A stretch of 34,347 nucleotides of DNA from an uncultured Clostridia bacterium (GCA_947168005.1 CAMVKI010000004.1:1-34347); one strand, 5' to 3'; positions 23,901-31,405 are shown, counted from the stretch's first letter. Made by a program: numbers and translations. Notes: generated from the letters alone by a model not told the origin.

Positions 23901-26713
23901 TCGGCGCTCTTGGTGATGGTGAGCGTCACACGGTTGGGCTCGACCGCGTTGACCGTATAGGCAGCGGTGACGCCCTCCGGCGTGGAGATGTGCTCCAGCT
24001 CCCACTTGTTCGCGGTGTTGAGGTAGAGGGTGGTCTCGATCTGCTGGATGTCCTCGGCGGCCTCCGCCTTGACGTCTACGTAGTACACGGAGTCGTACTC
24101 GGGGACAATGCCAAGGTCGTTGTGGCCTTCGATGGTGACGCCGGACTTGGCGCCGGCGGCGTTGACGGTGATGGACTTGGTCAGGGTGCTGTAGTTGCCG
24201 AGCTGGTCGGCAATCTCGAAGGTGACCTTGTGCAGACCGTTGGAGAGCACCACGTTGTCAACGGAGAGATTGCTGCCGGAGGCGTTCACGCCGGGCAGGG
24301 CGACGCCGTCCACGTAGATCGCGCCGGTGCTGTAGTCCAGGCCGGTGGCGTTGGACTTGTCGTAGTCCGCGACGTTGGCGTTAAAGGATACCGTGTTGAC
24401 GTCGATGGTCTGATCGGCGAAATCAATGTTGGTGTCGTTGGTGCAGTAGGTGGGATTGCTGATGACGGGGGGCTCGCGGTCGTCCACGGCGTCGCTGTAG
24501 TCCAGGGTGAAGTCGTCGAAGTAGTAGGTCAGGACCTGGGCGCGGGTGGGCTTGATGTACATACGGATGAAGGAGGGGCAGCGGCCCTGACGGGGCTGGC
24601 TGGGATCAGCGGTGGCAATGTAAGTGATGGGATGGGAAACGCCGCTGACGGTGTAGTTGCTGGGGAATTTCGCCTTGACGTAGACCCAGCGGTTCTCGGG
24701 GATGTCCGCTTCCTTCAGGGCGTTGAGGTTCTTGCCGTTGTACTGCATGTTCAGCTCGGTGGTGCCCACGACATGGGGCTCGCCGGTCTCGGCGTCCCGG
24801 TCGCCGTAGTAGCAGGTGAACTGCATGGACAGGGAGCCTGCGGTGTCGCCGTCGGGGTTCGAGAAGCCCTTGGGCACGTAGACCCAGGCGCCGATGCCGG
24901 TGGGATTCTCACCGTTGTCGGAGTCGCGCAGCACGGTGCGCTCGCTGATCTTATAGAGGATCGCGTAGGTCCAGCTGTTGAAATCGCAGTTCCGGAAGTC
25001 ATAATTGACGCCGAGCGCCTTATCGCCGTTATGGACCTTGCCGCCGTTCTCGCGGGTGGAGATGAAGGTCTCGGAGGGGCAGGACATGGAGATCTGGCCG
25101 CCGTCTCTCAGCATAAAGAACTGATCGTCCAGGGCGACGCCGTGATCGTCGAAGTACTGCCTCGCTTCGCCGAAGCCGGCGAAGCCGGACTTCTCGCCGT
25201 CCTCATAGTCCCAGACGACCACGGAGCCCTTGCCGTAGGTGACGTTGTAGGTCATTTCCGTGTTGGTGGGCAGATAGGTCAGCGTAATGACCACGGAGGG
25301 GATGGAGGTGTCTTCGGTGGCGGTGAAGACGAGACCGTTCAGCGTGCCGCCGTTCTCGACCGACAGAGCGGTCTGATAGGTGGAGGCGTCTGTGTAGACG
25401 TTGGCTTCGCCGATCCGCGCAATGACGGGAAGGGTGATGCTGCGGGGCTTGTCGGGCGTGGAATAGGGAAGCGTGGTCTCCGTGGAGGAGAGGTAGAGGG
25501 TGGTGGGGTTCGCGACGTTGATGGTCTTGCTGCCGACGACCTCGCCGCCGGAGAGGACCTGAATGTCAACCTGACCCAGGGTGCCGTTGGAGACGAAAAC
25601 GCCGTCGGAGACGGTGCCGAAGCTGGGATCGGAGAGAGCCCAGCTCATGTCGGCGGGAAGCTCCATGCCGTAGCCGTGGGTGTCGATGGCTTCCGCGTCA
25701 AAGCTGTAGGTGGTGCCGGGAGCAAAGTAGTCGTAAGCGCCCAGAATGTTCACGTTGTTGAGGATGCCGGTGGGCGCCACGTTGGAGGTGATGAGGATGC
25801 TGTTGATGGTGGGACGCTCCGCGCCGTCGCAGGGGACGCAGCGCATGGTGTTGACGGTCTCGCCGGCGCGCTTGGTCACGAAGGAGGAGGAGCCGCCGCC
25901 GTCGCAGTTGACGGCCCACTTGCAGCCCAGAGCCAGCATGGACTCGCCCAGCTCGTAGTTGCAGAAGCCCACGGAGTTGTTGGCGCCGCGGCCGTCGTTC
26001 ATGACGATCACGAGGGTGCCGTCCTCCTTGACGCCCAGCATGGAGCGGGCGGCGGAGGAGGAGGTGCGCTCCTCAGTCTTGCTGACGAGCTGACCGTCCT
26101 TGACGGTGAAATCGAAGTTGGCGGAGACGGCCTGCCAGCAGTTCGCGGGGATGCCGTCGGCGTAGTTGTGGAGCTCGCAGGAGATTTCGCCGGTGTCGGG
26201 GTCCTTGATCACGGCAAGGAAGGTCTTCGCGTGGTGGGAGCCCTGGGAGAGGTTCACGCCGTTATAGACCAAAAAGTCGATGGGGGCGTTGGAGTCATAG
26301 GCAAGAGAGGTGTTCATGGCGCCGATGACGTTGTAGCCCAGGACGTCCTCATAATACTGGACGGTCTCGGTGACGCCGGCCACCTTCCAGTTGTTGACGT
26401 CGCTCAGGTCCGTGTCGATGCCGTAATAGCCGGGGACGATGGAGACGTCGGGGTTGGAGGGATCCACCTCGATGATGTGCATCACCTGACGGCGATTGCC
26501 GGCGGAGTTGTTGAGGACCATCTCGGTTTCGGTGGCCGCGCCGGGAACCAGCGTGTACTCCTTCCGGGAGATCACGTTGTAATAGTCGTTGGTGCCGAAG
26601 CCGACAGGATCTGGCGCGTTGTCCGGCATTGCGAAAGCAGCCATGGGCACTGCGCTCAAAATCATAACGGCGCTCAGAATCAACGCTATCATTTTAGTTG
26701 CGCTTTTTTTCAT
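20906..26713 (-). CDS. Giant exported phosphodiester glycosidase / repeat / tyrosine-phosphatase-type protein
   Basis: The 1935-residue product starts at ATG 26713 after AAGGAG and has a signal peptide (cleavage near AAFA, about residue 28). Residues about 40-310 form a phosphodiester glycosidase (NAGPA, PF09992-like) domain with ARSMLGVKEDG and the signature NCDGGGSSS near 268-276. Ig-like, carbohydrate-binding-like and possible cohesin-like segments follow. A Cys-rich TCVNAGYTGRTYCETCG module lies near 1035-1055, then aromatic YYFD-type repeats, including five 71-residue copies at about 1286-1641. The C-terminus (about 1740-1935) is a PF13350-like phosphatase with LLLRGGEFDGA, IDLRNQEE and the active loop HCTYGLDRSG (Cys near 1851). 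There is no LPXTG or membrane tail, so attachment is probably through the repeats. It sits within the polysaccharide operon and probably acts on the polymer or wall. Domain calls are by motif; overall function is unknown. Confidence 0.85.
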   Translation of the reverse strand: MKKSATKMIALILSAVMILSAVPMAAFAMPDNAPDPVGFGTNDYYNVISRKEYTLVPGAATETEMVLNNSAGNRRQVMHIIEVDPSNPDVSIVPGYYGIDTDLSDVNNWKVAGVTETVQYYEDVLGYNVIGAMNTSLAYDSNAPIDFLVYNGVNLSQGSHHAKTFLAVIKDPDTGEISCELHNYADGIPANCWQAVSANFDFTVKDGQLVSKTEERTSSSAARSMLGVKEDGTLVIVMNDGRGANNSVGFCNYELGESMLALGCKWAVNCDGGGSSSFVTKRAGETVNTMRCVPCDGAERPTINSILITSNVAPTGILNNVNILGAYDYFAPGTTYSFDAEAIDTHGYGMELPADMSWALSDPSFGTVSDGVFVSNGTLGQVDIQVLSGGEVVGSKTINVANPTTLYLSSTETTLPYSTPDKPRSITLPVIARIGEANVYTDASTYQTALSVENGGTLNGLVFTATEDTSIPSVVITLTYLPTNTEMTYNVTYGKGSVVVWDYEDGEKSGFAGFGEARQYFDDHGVALDDQFFMLRDGGQISMSCPSETFISTRENGGKVHNGDKALGVNYDFRNCDFNSWTYAILYKISERTVLRDSDNGENPTGIGAWVYVPKGFSNPDGDTAGSLSMQFTCYYGDRDAETGEPHVVGTTELNMQYNGKNLNALKEADIPENRWVYVKAKFPSNYTVSGVSHPITYIATADPSQPRQGRCPSFIRMYIKPTRAQVLTYYFDDFTLDYSDAVDDREPPVISNPTYCTNDTNIDFADQTIDVNTVSFNANVADYDKSNATGLDYSTGAIYVDGVALPGVNASGSNLSVDNVVLSNGLHKVTFEIADQLGNYSTLTKSITVNAAGAKSGVTIEGHNDLGIVPEYDSVYYVDVKAEAAEDIQQIETTLYLNTANKWELEHISTPEGVTAAYTVNAVEPNRVTLTITKSADCALTGEQILASIPVRLWSYDENTLDVWPDSYLTKAEKFATNYCPKVNVTANVEVGKILYTDATEGSFNGGIDVVTKINGVVNPWHDHDAELTALELAPTCVNAGYTGRTYCETCGSVIDWGTDLPISGHDYVLTDGQFVCSVCGDVYPLGTGVFELNGNTYYAIGGNLMKGWQNTEDGWYYFNTSSYAGLNGTVTLAGVPFDFENGKLLHGTWVSDENGTRYYYGPDYYRCTAGNTYANVAWAEIEGNTYGFDRQGYRHEGIRLIKASNDPSKLYEFTDEGVLIGEYVTDASGVFYCNGQHTYLENGVPQPAGMVKEGDYYYYFDSGCFGVTGSYNCTRCNGLMPNGVYVFDELGRMILKNGPQDDGYFYRDGVRLSCYQLVEYEGYWYFIDDGHKYAKNKRIYLSAQFVEGTPFAVGYYQFDELGRMVVKNGPQPDGFFYRNGLRLNCYQLVEYEGNWYFIDDGHKIAKNKRVYLSAQFVEGTPFTVAYYEFDEEGRMIIKNGPQPDGFFYVNGVRQNCYQLVEYEGSWYFIDDGHKIAKNKRIYLSAQFVEGTPFAVGYYEFDAEGRLIVKNGPQPDGFFYRNGIRLNCYQLVEYEGYWYFIDDGHKIAKNKRVYLGSQFVEGTPFPVAYYEFDAEGRLIVKNGPQDDGFFYLNGIRQNCYQLIKWEGNYYFIDDGHKYAKNKRVYLSAQYIGDEPLEVGYYQFGADGTMQDLLYYYNDQGEIEPDLGLILKDGYYYYVRTTGQLAVGRFKIHKDKTNDFLKGDQYFNFDEQGRMIPPAFYLVGVRNGRDVGMMDRIKTTDGKDVKSGLLLRGGEFDGALHTTPLPEYVKEYDIDLLKNSYHVKAEIDLRNQEEVAASSVGLTDPLGEGVLHKYYNCPLYNNIFTEDGKARIKAIFDDLCNPDNYPVYVHCTYGLDRSGVVCFLAEGAIGVAERDCIVEYCTSKGSDQGAIDNVRNYLAENYEGSNFNERVRNYLMDCGITAEQIAALRGILVEE
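21788..22855 (-). repeat. Five tandem 213-bp (71-aa) repeats inside the giant gene
   Basis: Five consecutive units have the pattern FDxxGRxxxKNGPQ, DGFFYxNGxR, CYQLVEYEGxWYFIDDGHK and AKNKRxYLSAQFVEGTPF. The phrase encoding AKNKR recurs exactly every 213 bp (near 21843, 22056, 22269 and so on). The units resemble choline- or glucan-binding repeats in their aromatic spacing but each has a conserved Cys. A degenerate sixth unit follows on the C-terminal side. The copies are nearly identical in DNA and so are likely to recombine. Confidence 0.93.
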
Positions 26714-26739
26714 TTGTACACTCCTTACTTGATGATTTT

Positions 26740-26770
26740 ATTATAATCGGAATCCCGCCTGCGTCGGGAT
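26740..26770 (-). promoter_or_regulatory. Possible internal promoter and small hairpin before the giant gene
   Basis: A TATAAT (26740-26745, minus) lies about 27 nt before the giant gene's start, but the -35 position (CCCGAC) is poor. Directly upstream ATCCCG and CGGGAT form a 6-bp hairpin (26752-26770). It could be a weak internal promoter or a remnant terminator of the preceding gene. Confidence 0.3.
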
Positions 26771-26775
26771 GCCGA

Positions 26776-27777
26776 TCATAATCCAGATGTAGGGGAGACG
26801 CTTCCCTCCGCCGGGCCCGGCCCGCTGTCGGCAAGGGCTCGGGCCGCCAGCGCTGCGTAATCCGCGGCGGCCGGGGCCGACAGGATCAGGGCCTCGGTCC
26901 TCTGGGCCAGGGCGTCCAGCAGAGCGGCTTCCCGTTCGGACAGCTCCTCCAGAGAGAATTGCCGGTTGTAATAGCTCAGAGCCAGCAGGGCGGGGGAGCA
27001 GTACCAGCGCAGATCGTAGCGGTTCAGGAGACCTGCCCGCCGCCGGGCCTCCTCCCGTCCGAGGGGACCGCCGGCGATCCCGCGGTCGAGGAAGAACAGA
27101 TGGGTCGCCGCGGCGGGACTTCGGCGGAAGCGGGCCGCCCGCTCCCCGGCGCTCCGCCCGGCTTTGCCCCGATAGCTGTTCGTCCAGGGCACGGGATAGA
27201 GCTTTTCCCCGTCGAAGATGCAGATGTCCTCGCTCAGGAGCTCCGCGCCCCAGTCCTCCGAGAGCCGGAGGGCGGTGAAGGTCTTGCCCCCGTTGGGCGG
27301 CGCCATGATCAGAGCGGCGTTCCGGCCCAGCGTGAAGGCGGAGCCGTAGAGCAGGGCGAAGCCTTGCCGCAGAAGGAGGGCGTTTGCCAGCTCAAAGAGG
27401 ACGTAGCTGATCGGATGGAGATTCATGACCTTGAGCCGGACCGCCTTTCGGTAGGTCCGGCCCACCCTGGCGTAGACGGTGTCGCCCTCGATCCGAAGGG
27501 ACCAGCGAAGCGACCAGGGACCTGGGAGCTTGCGGGAATAGAGGAGCTCCATCCCGTCCCGCTTCGCGCAGAAATACCGGAAGCGCCCCTCCCGGTGCTC
27601 CGTTTCCTCCGCCGGGAAGACGTCCCGATCCCGGACCGTCTCCAAAACGAGCTTGCATCGGCAGCGCTGAAAGTCCTGCTCGGAGGCAGGAGGCGCGTCC
27701 GAGCCGAAGCTCCAGCGAAAGTGCTTCTCGTTGGTCTTCAGACCGACCAGATTCTCTGCGAATACGTAATAATTCAT
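26776..27777 (-). CDS. HprK-like P-loop protein
   Basis: The 333-residue product contains a nucleotide-binding domain like that of HPr kinase/phosphorylase. The P-loop is APPNGGKT (159-166), preceded by a GSAFTLGRNAALIM strand and followed by LLSEDICIF (180-188), which matches the HprK-type motif after the P-loop. The N-terminal 140 residues match no domain I know. True HprK has a different N-terminal domain and acts on PTS protein HPr; proteins with only this kinase-like core occur in polysaccharide and peptide-modification loci and are mostly uncharacterised. The start is ATG 27777, 14 nt after the GT4 stop; the 110 residues added by the ORF track overlap that GT4 gene and are a shadow. It could phosphorylate a glycan, a carrier or a protein of this pathway. 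Confidence 0.75.
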   Translation of the reverse strand: MNYYVFAENLVGLKTNEKHFRWSFGSDAPPASEQDFQRCRCKLVLETVRDRDVFPAEETEHREGRFRYFCAKRDGMELLYSRKLPGPWSLRWSLRIEGDTVYARVGRTYRKAVRLKVMNLHPISYVLFELANALLLRQGFALLYGSAFTLGRNAALIMAPPNGGKTFTALRLSEDWGAELLSEDICIFDGEKLYPVPWTNSYRGKAGRSAGERAARFRRSPAAATHLFFLDRGIAGGPLGREEARRRAGLLNRYDLRWYCSPALLALSYYNRQFSLEELSEREAALLDALAQRTEALILSAPAAADYAALAARALADSGPGPAEGSVSPTSGL

Positions 27778-27791
27778 ACAGGACACCCGCT

Positions 27792-28907
27792 TCAGGAAAG
27801 ACCGTAAATCCGCCGCATGATCGCGTTGACCTTCTCCAGGGAGAACTGCTCGGCGATGGGAAGCCCTCGCTCCGAGAGGAGCTTGTACAGCGCCGGGTCC
27901 GAGATCAGCCGTTCGATGCCGGCGGCCAGGGAGGCCTCGTCGGTGAACAGGCAGGAGCAGCCAGGCACATCGTAGCGGGGAACGTATTCCCGGGAGCCCC
28001 GGTTGTCGGAGCAGAGCACCGGGAGCCCCGCGGCCATGGCCTCGATGGGCGCGAGGCCCAGGCCCTCGCGGATGGAGGAGAACACGTGAATATCCGCAGC
28101 TCTGCACAGCGCCGGAATGTCGTCCCGGTATCCGAGCAGATGCACCTGTTCCGCAACGCCGAGCTTGTTTGCCAGCAGGCGCAGCCTGTCATGCAGAGGG
28201 CCCTCGCCGGCGATCAGATAGTGAATCCGACGGTTTTTCATCCGGGCCAGGGTCCGGATGACGACGGCGTGATTCTTGTTGGCGTTCAGCTCGCCCACGG
28301 AAATCAGAACCACGGCATCGGCGGGAAGCCCGAGGGAGGCCCGCTGTTCGCTCCGATCCATGGCCGCGGTTCGGAAGCGCTCCACGTCCGCGCCGACCCC
28401 GGGCACGTATTCCACCCGCCGGGCCTTCATCCGTGTCCGCGCGATCTCATAATCCTCGTGATTGATTGTAATCAGCGTATCGGTAAAGCGGGAGCAGCAG
28501 TGCTCGATGGGGTAGTAGAACAGCCAGTTGACAAAGGGCGCCCCGCGATAGAAGTGGAAGCCGTGAGTCGTATAGTAGACCTGTACCCCTTCTTTGCGCA
28601 GATCCTTGCAGGCCAGCCGGGTGCAGACGCCGGCCACCGGTGTGTGACAGTGCACGACGTCATAGCGCTTTTCCGCGACAAGGGCTCTGAGCTGGCGAAT
28701 CGCCCGGAGATTGACCGGATGGAAGGGGGTGCGGGACCAGTCGATCTGATGGACGGCGCAGCCCCAGTCCCGGTAGAGCTTCGGCACGCTGACGTCGGAT
28801 TCATTGACGGCAATCTCCACCGTGTTTCCGCCGTCGATCAGGTCTTTTATGAAGCTTGTAAAAAATCCCATTGTCAGCCCAATGGTGGTAACGTACAGGA
28901 TTCTCAT
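27792..28907 (-). CDS. Glycosyltransferase family 4 (EpsD/CapM-like)
   Basis: This 371-residue GT-B enzyme begins MRILYVTTIGLTMGFF and has the DVVHCHTPVAGV motif of capsule GT4 enzymes. The C-terminal domain contains LISVGELNANKNHAVVIRTLA, and VFSSIREGLGLAPIEAMAAGLPV carries the donor-binding Glu residues. It should add an early sugar to the lipid-linked repeat unit on the cytoplasmic side. The start has AGGAGA 5 nt upstream. It is the first biosynthetic gene after the CpsB-Wzz-CpsD regulatory trio, 43 nt after cpsD. The donor sugar is not readable from sequence. Confidence 0.93.
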   Translation of the reverse strand: MRILYVTTIGLTMGFFTSFIKDLIDGGNTVEIAVNESDVSVPKLYRDWGCAVHQIDWSRTPFHPVNLRAIRQLRALVAEKRYDVVHCHTPVAGVCTRLACKDLRKEGVQVYYTTHGFHFYRGAPFVNWLFYYPIEHCCSRFTDTLITINHEDYEIARTRMKARRVEYVPGVGADVERFRTAAMDRSEQRASLGLPADAVVLISVGELNANKNHAVVIRTLARMKNRRIHYLIAGEGPLHDRLRLLANKLGVAEQVHLLGYRDDIPALCRAADIHVFSSIREGLGLAPIEAMAAGLPVLCSDNRGSREYVPRYDVPGCSCLFTDEASLAAGIERLISDPALYKLLSERGLPIAEQFSLEKVNAIMRRIYGLS

Positions 28908-28950
28908 AAACGTCTCCTAAAACAGACCGCTGCGGAAAACGGCTGGAGTT

Positions 28951-29727
28951 TTATCTTTTCGCGCCTTTTTTGGCGTCTTTTTTCACGTCTTTTTTCGCGT
29001 CCTTTTTGGAGTCGTCGGTTTTCGGTATCTCTCCGTAGGGCGTGTAATAGCGGTAGTACTTCTTCTTGCCGTGTCTGCCGTAGTATTTTTCCTTGGACTT
29101 GGAGCCCGCGTTGTTCAGCACGACGCCGAGGGGGGTGCAGCCCGCCTTTTTGAGCTGCTCCACCGCGTCCTGGGCGGCCTTGTAGGGGACGTGGGTGCTG
29201 CCGATCACAAGAAGGGCGCTGTCGCAGTTCGCGGCGATGACCGCCGCGTCGATGACCAGACCGATGGGGGGCGTGTCGATGATGACGTAATCATAGACCT
29301 CGCTGACGGCTTCGATCAGATCGGAGAAATAGCTGCTGTTCAGGAGCTTGACCGGGTTCGGGGGATACTTTCCCGAGAAGAGCACGTGGAGATTGGGATA
29401 CTGGGTCTTGTAGACCGCGTCCTTGAGCTCCGTCATGCCGCTGATGGTCTCGCTCAGACCGTTGACGTTGGAGGAATCGGAGTTTCTGCCGACCATGACG
29501 GACTTCCGCAGGTCCGCGTCGATGACCAGGACCCGCTTGCCCAGCTCCGAGAGACTGCGTCCCAGATGCAGGGACAGAACGGTCTTGCCCTCGTTCTGCT
29601 CCACGCTGGTCAGGGCGATGACCTTGACGTCCGGCCCGCTGAACTGAATGTTGGTACGCAGGACGTTGAAGGCCTCCTGAACGAAATAGTTTTCCACACC
29701 GGGGATTGTAATGGTTGTCTTGTTCAT
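28951..29727 (-). CDS. cpsD: CpsD/CapB-type bacterial tyrosine kinase
   Basis: This 258-residue cytoplasmic BY-kinase works with the Wzz-like membrane partner to control polysaccharide chain length. The oligomerisation segment EAFNVLRTNIQF is near the N-terminus. Walker A is a variant, SVEQNEGKT (41-49); Walker A-prime is VLVIDADLRKS (67-76) and Walker B is YVIIDTPP (147-154). The tail has a tyrosine cluster with seven Tyr between 215 and 231 (KYYGRHGKKKYYRYYTPY), the expected autophosphorylation sites. A Lys/Asp repeat (KKDAKKDVKKDAKKGAKR) ends the protein. The start is ATG 29727; the ORF track's 19 extra residues overlap the Wzz gene. The cognate phosphatase is the CpsB protein two genes upstream. 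Confidence 0.93.
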   Translation of the reverse strand: MNKTTITIPGVENYFVQEAFNVLRTNIQFSGPDVKVIALTSVEQNEGKTVLSLHLGRSLSELGKRVLVIDADLRKSVMVGRNSDSSNVNGLSETISGMTELKDAVYKTQYPNLHVLFSGKYPPNPVKLLNSSYFSDLIEAVSEVYDYVIIDTPPIGLVIDAAVIAANCDSALLVIGSTHVPYKAAQDAVEQLKKAGCTPLGVVLNNAGSKSKEKYYGRHGKKKYYRYYTPYGEIPKTDDSKKDAKKDVKKDAKKGAKR

Positions 29728-29731
29728 CGGA

Positions 29732-30559
29732 TCACCCTCTCTCCTCGTTCGGCTTGTTTTCGGCGGCCGCGGGAGGGGCGGCATTGCCGTAGCTGCCGTA
29801 TTTGTAGGGCTGATACCTGCCGTAGGCCTTGTAGCGGCTGTATTTGTACTTTTTGTACTTCTTCCCGGAGGCGTCCTCCGCGTTGGGGATGATGCCGAGG
29901 ACGCTGAGGTTCAGGTACTTTGCCACGTCCTCCTCGGTCTTCACCTTGTCGTCGCAGAGGAAGGCGACAAAATAGGCAAAGTAGGCAATGACCGCGGCGA
30001 TGACGCCGGCCAGGCTGTACTTGAACAGGCCGATGGAATTGCTCGGCTTGTCGGGGACCTTGCCTAAGCTGTAGATGTTGACCTGATCCAGGCTCATGGT
30101 GGAGGAGATTTTTTCCGCGCCGATCTGACAGACGGTGTCCACAATCCGCTTCGACTGCACCGGAGAGGGCGTCTCCACCGAGACCTCGAGGATTCGGGTT
30201 CCGTCGGGGTTCCGGGTGGTGATGCACTTGGAGAGCTCGGAGGCGGTCATATCCAGCCCGAGCTTATCGATCACATCGTCCAGCACCTCGTAGCTGCGGA
30301 TCATATAGACGCAGTCGTTGACGACGTTCAGCGCCAGGGTGAAATCCGACTGGGTGTAGGAGGAATCGCCCTCCCGCTCCTGCTTCAGGATATAGACCGT
30401 GGCGGTGGATTTGTATTTCGTGACCTTAAAGAACTTCGCGTAGACGTAGAGCCCGGCGATGGCAAGGGCGGCAGCGGCGAAGATCGGAATCAGATGCCAT
30501 ATGAAAATATGCCAGAGATCCATCAGGTCAAAGGTGCTAAGCGTTGATTCTTTTTTCAT
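29732..30559 (-). CDS. Wzz-family chain length determinant / CpsC-like kinase activator
   Basis: This 275-residue membrane protein has two transmembrane helices, at about 20-44 and 178-201, flanking an extracellular Wzz domain with the YKSTATVYI and SPVQSKRIVDTVCQ segments. It should act as co-polymerase and as the membrane activator of CpsD. The cytoplasmic tail is unusual. Nine Tyr fall between 235 and 257 with a near 3-residue period in a basic context (KYKKYKYSRYKAYGRYQPYKYG), ending in a Pro/Ala/Glu stretch. The kinase partner also has a Tyr-rich tail. The start overlaps the cpsB stop by 4 nt (ATGA) and the stop is 4 nt from cpsD, so the three genes are tightly coupled. Confidence 0.92.
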   Translation of the reverse strand: MKKESTLSTFDLMDLWHIFIWHLIPIFAAAALAIAGLYVYAKFFKVTKYKSTATVYILKQEREGDSSYTQSDFTLALNVVNDCVYMIRSYEVLDDVIDKLGLDMTASELSKCITTRNPDGTRILEVSVETPSPVQSKRIVDTVCQIGAEKISSTMSLDQVNIYSLGKVPDKPSNSIGLFKYSLAGVIAAVIAYFAYFVAFLCDDKVKTEEDVAKYLNLSVLGIIPNAEDASGKKYKKYKYSRYKAYGRYQPYKYGSYGNAAPPAAAENKPNEERG

Positions 30560-31293
30560 GGCTGTTCATAGGCTCCTCTGTTAAATATGATCTGAGCGGC
30601 CTTCCGGTAGAAGAGCTGCTCCGCGTAGTCCGCGCCGAAGCGCTTGAGAATCAGCGCAAAGGCCTGGGTCAGCTCCGGCGGCCGCTCCGTCAGATCGTGA
30701 GCGTCTGAGCAAACCAGGTCCGCGAGGCGGCGCTTCAGAAGCTGAAGCCCCATCTGCTTTGCCTGCCGGGTCCAGTTGCCCAGCACGGAATCCGCGTCGA
30801 TCTGGATCAAAACGCCCTTGTTTTTCAGCTCGTCAAAGACGTCCCAGCAGCGATACAGCTCCCCGTAACGCTCCGCGTGGGCGAGAATCGGGTGGTATCC
30901 GGCGTTCAGAAGGCGGTAAAGCGCGTTTTTGATGGTATAGGCGGACTCGTCGGCGTGAAAATCCACCAGCACATACCGGGTGCCGTTGAGGGTATTGCAG
31001 GCGCCCCGGTCCAGCCATTCCACGGCGGAGGGGCCCCAGCGCAGCTCGTTTCCGAGGGCGACAAGCGCGTCCGGATGGAGCCTCGCCGCCGCCTCGCACA
31101 GCTCCGCGTAGGCGGCCCGGGTCCGCTCGGTATTGTCGCCGAAGAGACCGTAATGGAAATGCGGCGTCACGCAGAAAAGCCGCGTTCCCGCCGCGTAGGC
31201 CCGCTCAAAGATCGCCAGCATCTGCTCCGGCGTCCTTGGACCGTCGTCTGTGCGGCAGAGCATGTGGATATGAATATCCGCAAAAACTGTCAT
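30556..31293 (-). CDS. cpsB: CpsB/CapC family PHP-type tyrosine phosphatase
   Basis: This 245-residue metal-dependent phosphatase of the PHP family should remove phosphate from the CpsD tyrosine cluster. Family motifs are DIHIHML (6-12) with DDG at 16-18, FCVTPHFH, ILAHAERY and CSDAHD near the C-terminus, which supply the metal ligands. It has no signal peptide and acts in the cytoplasm. It is the first gene of the polysaccharide operon, directly behind a consensus promoter and a leader of about 75 nt. Its stop overlaps the Wzz gene start (ATGA). The gene order phosphatase, co-polymerase, kinase is the usual streptococcal-type arrangement. Confidence 0.93.
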   Translation of the reverse strand: MTVFADIHIHMLCRTDDGPRTPEQMLAIFERAYAAGTRLFCVTPHFHYGLFGDNTERTRAAYAELCEAAARLHPDALVALGNELRWGPSAVEWLDRGACNTLNGTRYVLVDFHADESAYTIKNALYRLLNAGYHPILAHAERYGELYRCWDVFDELKNKGVLIQIDADSVLGNWTRQAKQMGLQLLKRRLADLVCSDAHDLTERPPELTQAFALILKRFGADYAEQLFYRKAAQIIFNRGAYEQP

Positions 31294-31377
31294 ATTCGCG
31301 TCCAGTCCTTTTCAACTTTCAAGGGAAAAATTCAATCAGGTCAAACATAATAACATAACCCAAAATAACTCAAAAAT

Positions 31378-31405
31378 ATTATATCATTTCACACTTATTT
31401 GTCAA
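31378..31405 (-). promoter_or_regulatory. Main promoter of the polysaccharide operon
   Basis: On the minus strand TTGACA (31400-31405) and TATAAT (31378-31383) match the consensus exactly with a 16-bp spacer. The surroundings are AT-rich, unlike the rest of the window. The transcript would have a leader of about 75-80 nt before cpsB. Confidence 0.9.

Noticed and set aside
20876-26746. Plus-strand ORF of 1956 aa opposite the giant gene
   Set aside because: It mirrors the minus-strand gene almost end to end. It is rich in Val, Ala, Asp and Gly, lacks domain motifs, and arises from codon bias in GC-rich sequence. The minus strand has the signal peptide, repeats and catalytic motifs.
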